5,369 bases of DNA, taken from Candidatus Cloacimonadota bacterium. GTDB taxonomy: Bacteria; Cloacimonadota; Cloacimonadia; Cloacimonadales; TCS61. A program made the translations under genes and the position numbers. The DNA is taken from contig JAFGMF010000223.1 of the NCBI GenBank assembly GCA_016927675.1, positions 1-5,369 of the forward strand, read 5' to 3'. Of the stretch, positions 5,095 through 5,369 are shown piece after piece. Each line of letters starts with the position of its first letter. Positions within the stretch are counted from its first letter, which is position 1. The notes under the pieces are model-generated. The model searched no databases, was not told the DNA's origin, and was given only the letters and a program-made list of their open reading frames with translations.

Positions 5095-5369
5095 ATAATT
5101 TTTCTTTTTTCAGTACTAACGTATTCAATACTTGCAGCGGATATCACATATCCCGTTGTTGACAGCGGACAATTTCTTTTTTATAATAATTTCAATGTGA
5201 TAACCGCGCCTGAAGCCGGAGAGCCCTTTTACGGTCAGGATGCCCAGTTTGCTGGTAATCAGTCGGATTATACCGACAATGGCGATGGGACAATTACGGA
5301 TAATGTAACGGGTCTGATGTGGAGCAAAACCTGTGACACAGACGGCGACGGAGATATTGATTATGATGA
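5086..5369 (+). CDS. Exported DUF1566-type protein, 3' truncated by window edge
   Basis: Only the first 94 codons are visible and the frame stays open to the last base. The ATG is 6 bases after a strong GGAGG (5075-5079). Residues 1-18 (MIRIIFLFSVLTYSILAA) form a Sec signal peptide with likely cleavage at the double alanine. The mature start (TYPVVDSGQ, then FYGQDAQFAGN at 48-58) leads into YTDNGDGTITDNVTGLMWSK (62-81). That is the hallmark beginning of DUF1566 (Lcl C-terminal-like) domains, which occur in secreted and surface proteins. An acidic DTDGDGDID stretch (84-92) resembles a calcium-binding loop and often sits at this place in the family. Molecular function is unknown for most members; surface or host/particle interaction is a guess. 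The neighbouring gene-poor stretch and the start-codon hairpin suggest individual control. Confidence 0.88.
   Translation, partial: MIRIIFLFSVLTYSILAADITYPVVDSGQFLFYNNFNVITAPEAGEPFYGQDAQFAGNQSDYTDNGDGTITDNVTGLMWSKTCDTDGDGDIDYD

Overview
The window looks like chromosomal DNA of an uncultured or anaerobic Gram-negative bacterium. The best guess is Cloacimonadota or a neighbouring FCB-type phylum. The main clue is the large secreted protein in the middle. It ends in an NYPNPFNPNT-type FlgD-like Ig / type IX-style C-terminal domain, preceded by an LPVTLSSF...TQSETGNLGWFVYRN module that I associate with Cloacimonadota and related lineages. A DUF1566-type secreted protein at the right edge fits the same picture. 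This assignment rests on protein style only, with no marker gene. The DNA is moderately AT-rich, and the intergenic regions more so.

Layout, left to right. (1) Positions 1-1047, +: the C-terminal part of an NtrC-family sigma-54 response regulator, with only the end of its receiver domain visible. (2) Positions 1048-1263: an intergenic region with no clear terminator, a plausible sigma-54 (-24/-12) promoter, and a perfect 10-bp inverted repeat that flanks this promoter and overlaps the next ribosome binding site. (3) Positions 1264-3516, +: a 750-residue exported multidomain adhesin/surface protein with fibronectin-III-like domains. (4) Positions 3536-3576: a strong, probably bidirectional terminator between convergent genes. 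(5) Positions 3635-4321, -: a 228-residue exported protein of unknown family, probably with a GTG start. (6) Positions 4322-5085: a 764-bp stretch without a convincing gene. It contains an island of degenerate palindromic repeats (about 4528-4730) that encodes only spurious ORFs. Just before the next gene there is a 14-bp imperfect hairpin that buries the start codon. (7) Positions 5086-5369, +: the first 94 codons of an exported DUF1566-type protein, cut by the window edge.

How the parts may work together: a two-component sigma-54 activator lies directly upstream of a sigma-54-like promoter that drives a surface protein, so local control is plausible. Both plus-strand secreted-protein genes carry an inverted repeat at the translation start, which suggests post-transcriptional gating. 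I did not find an evidently new multi-gene system. The most unusual signals are the two start-region inverted repeats and the palindromic repeat island.
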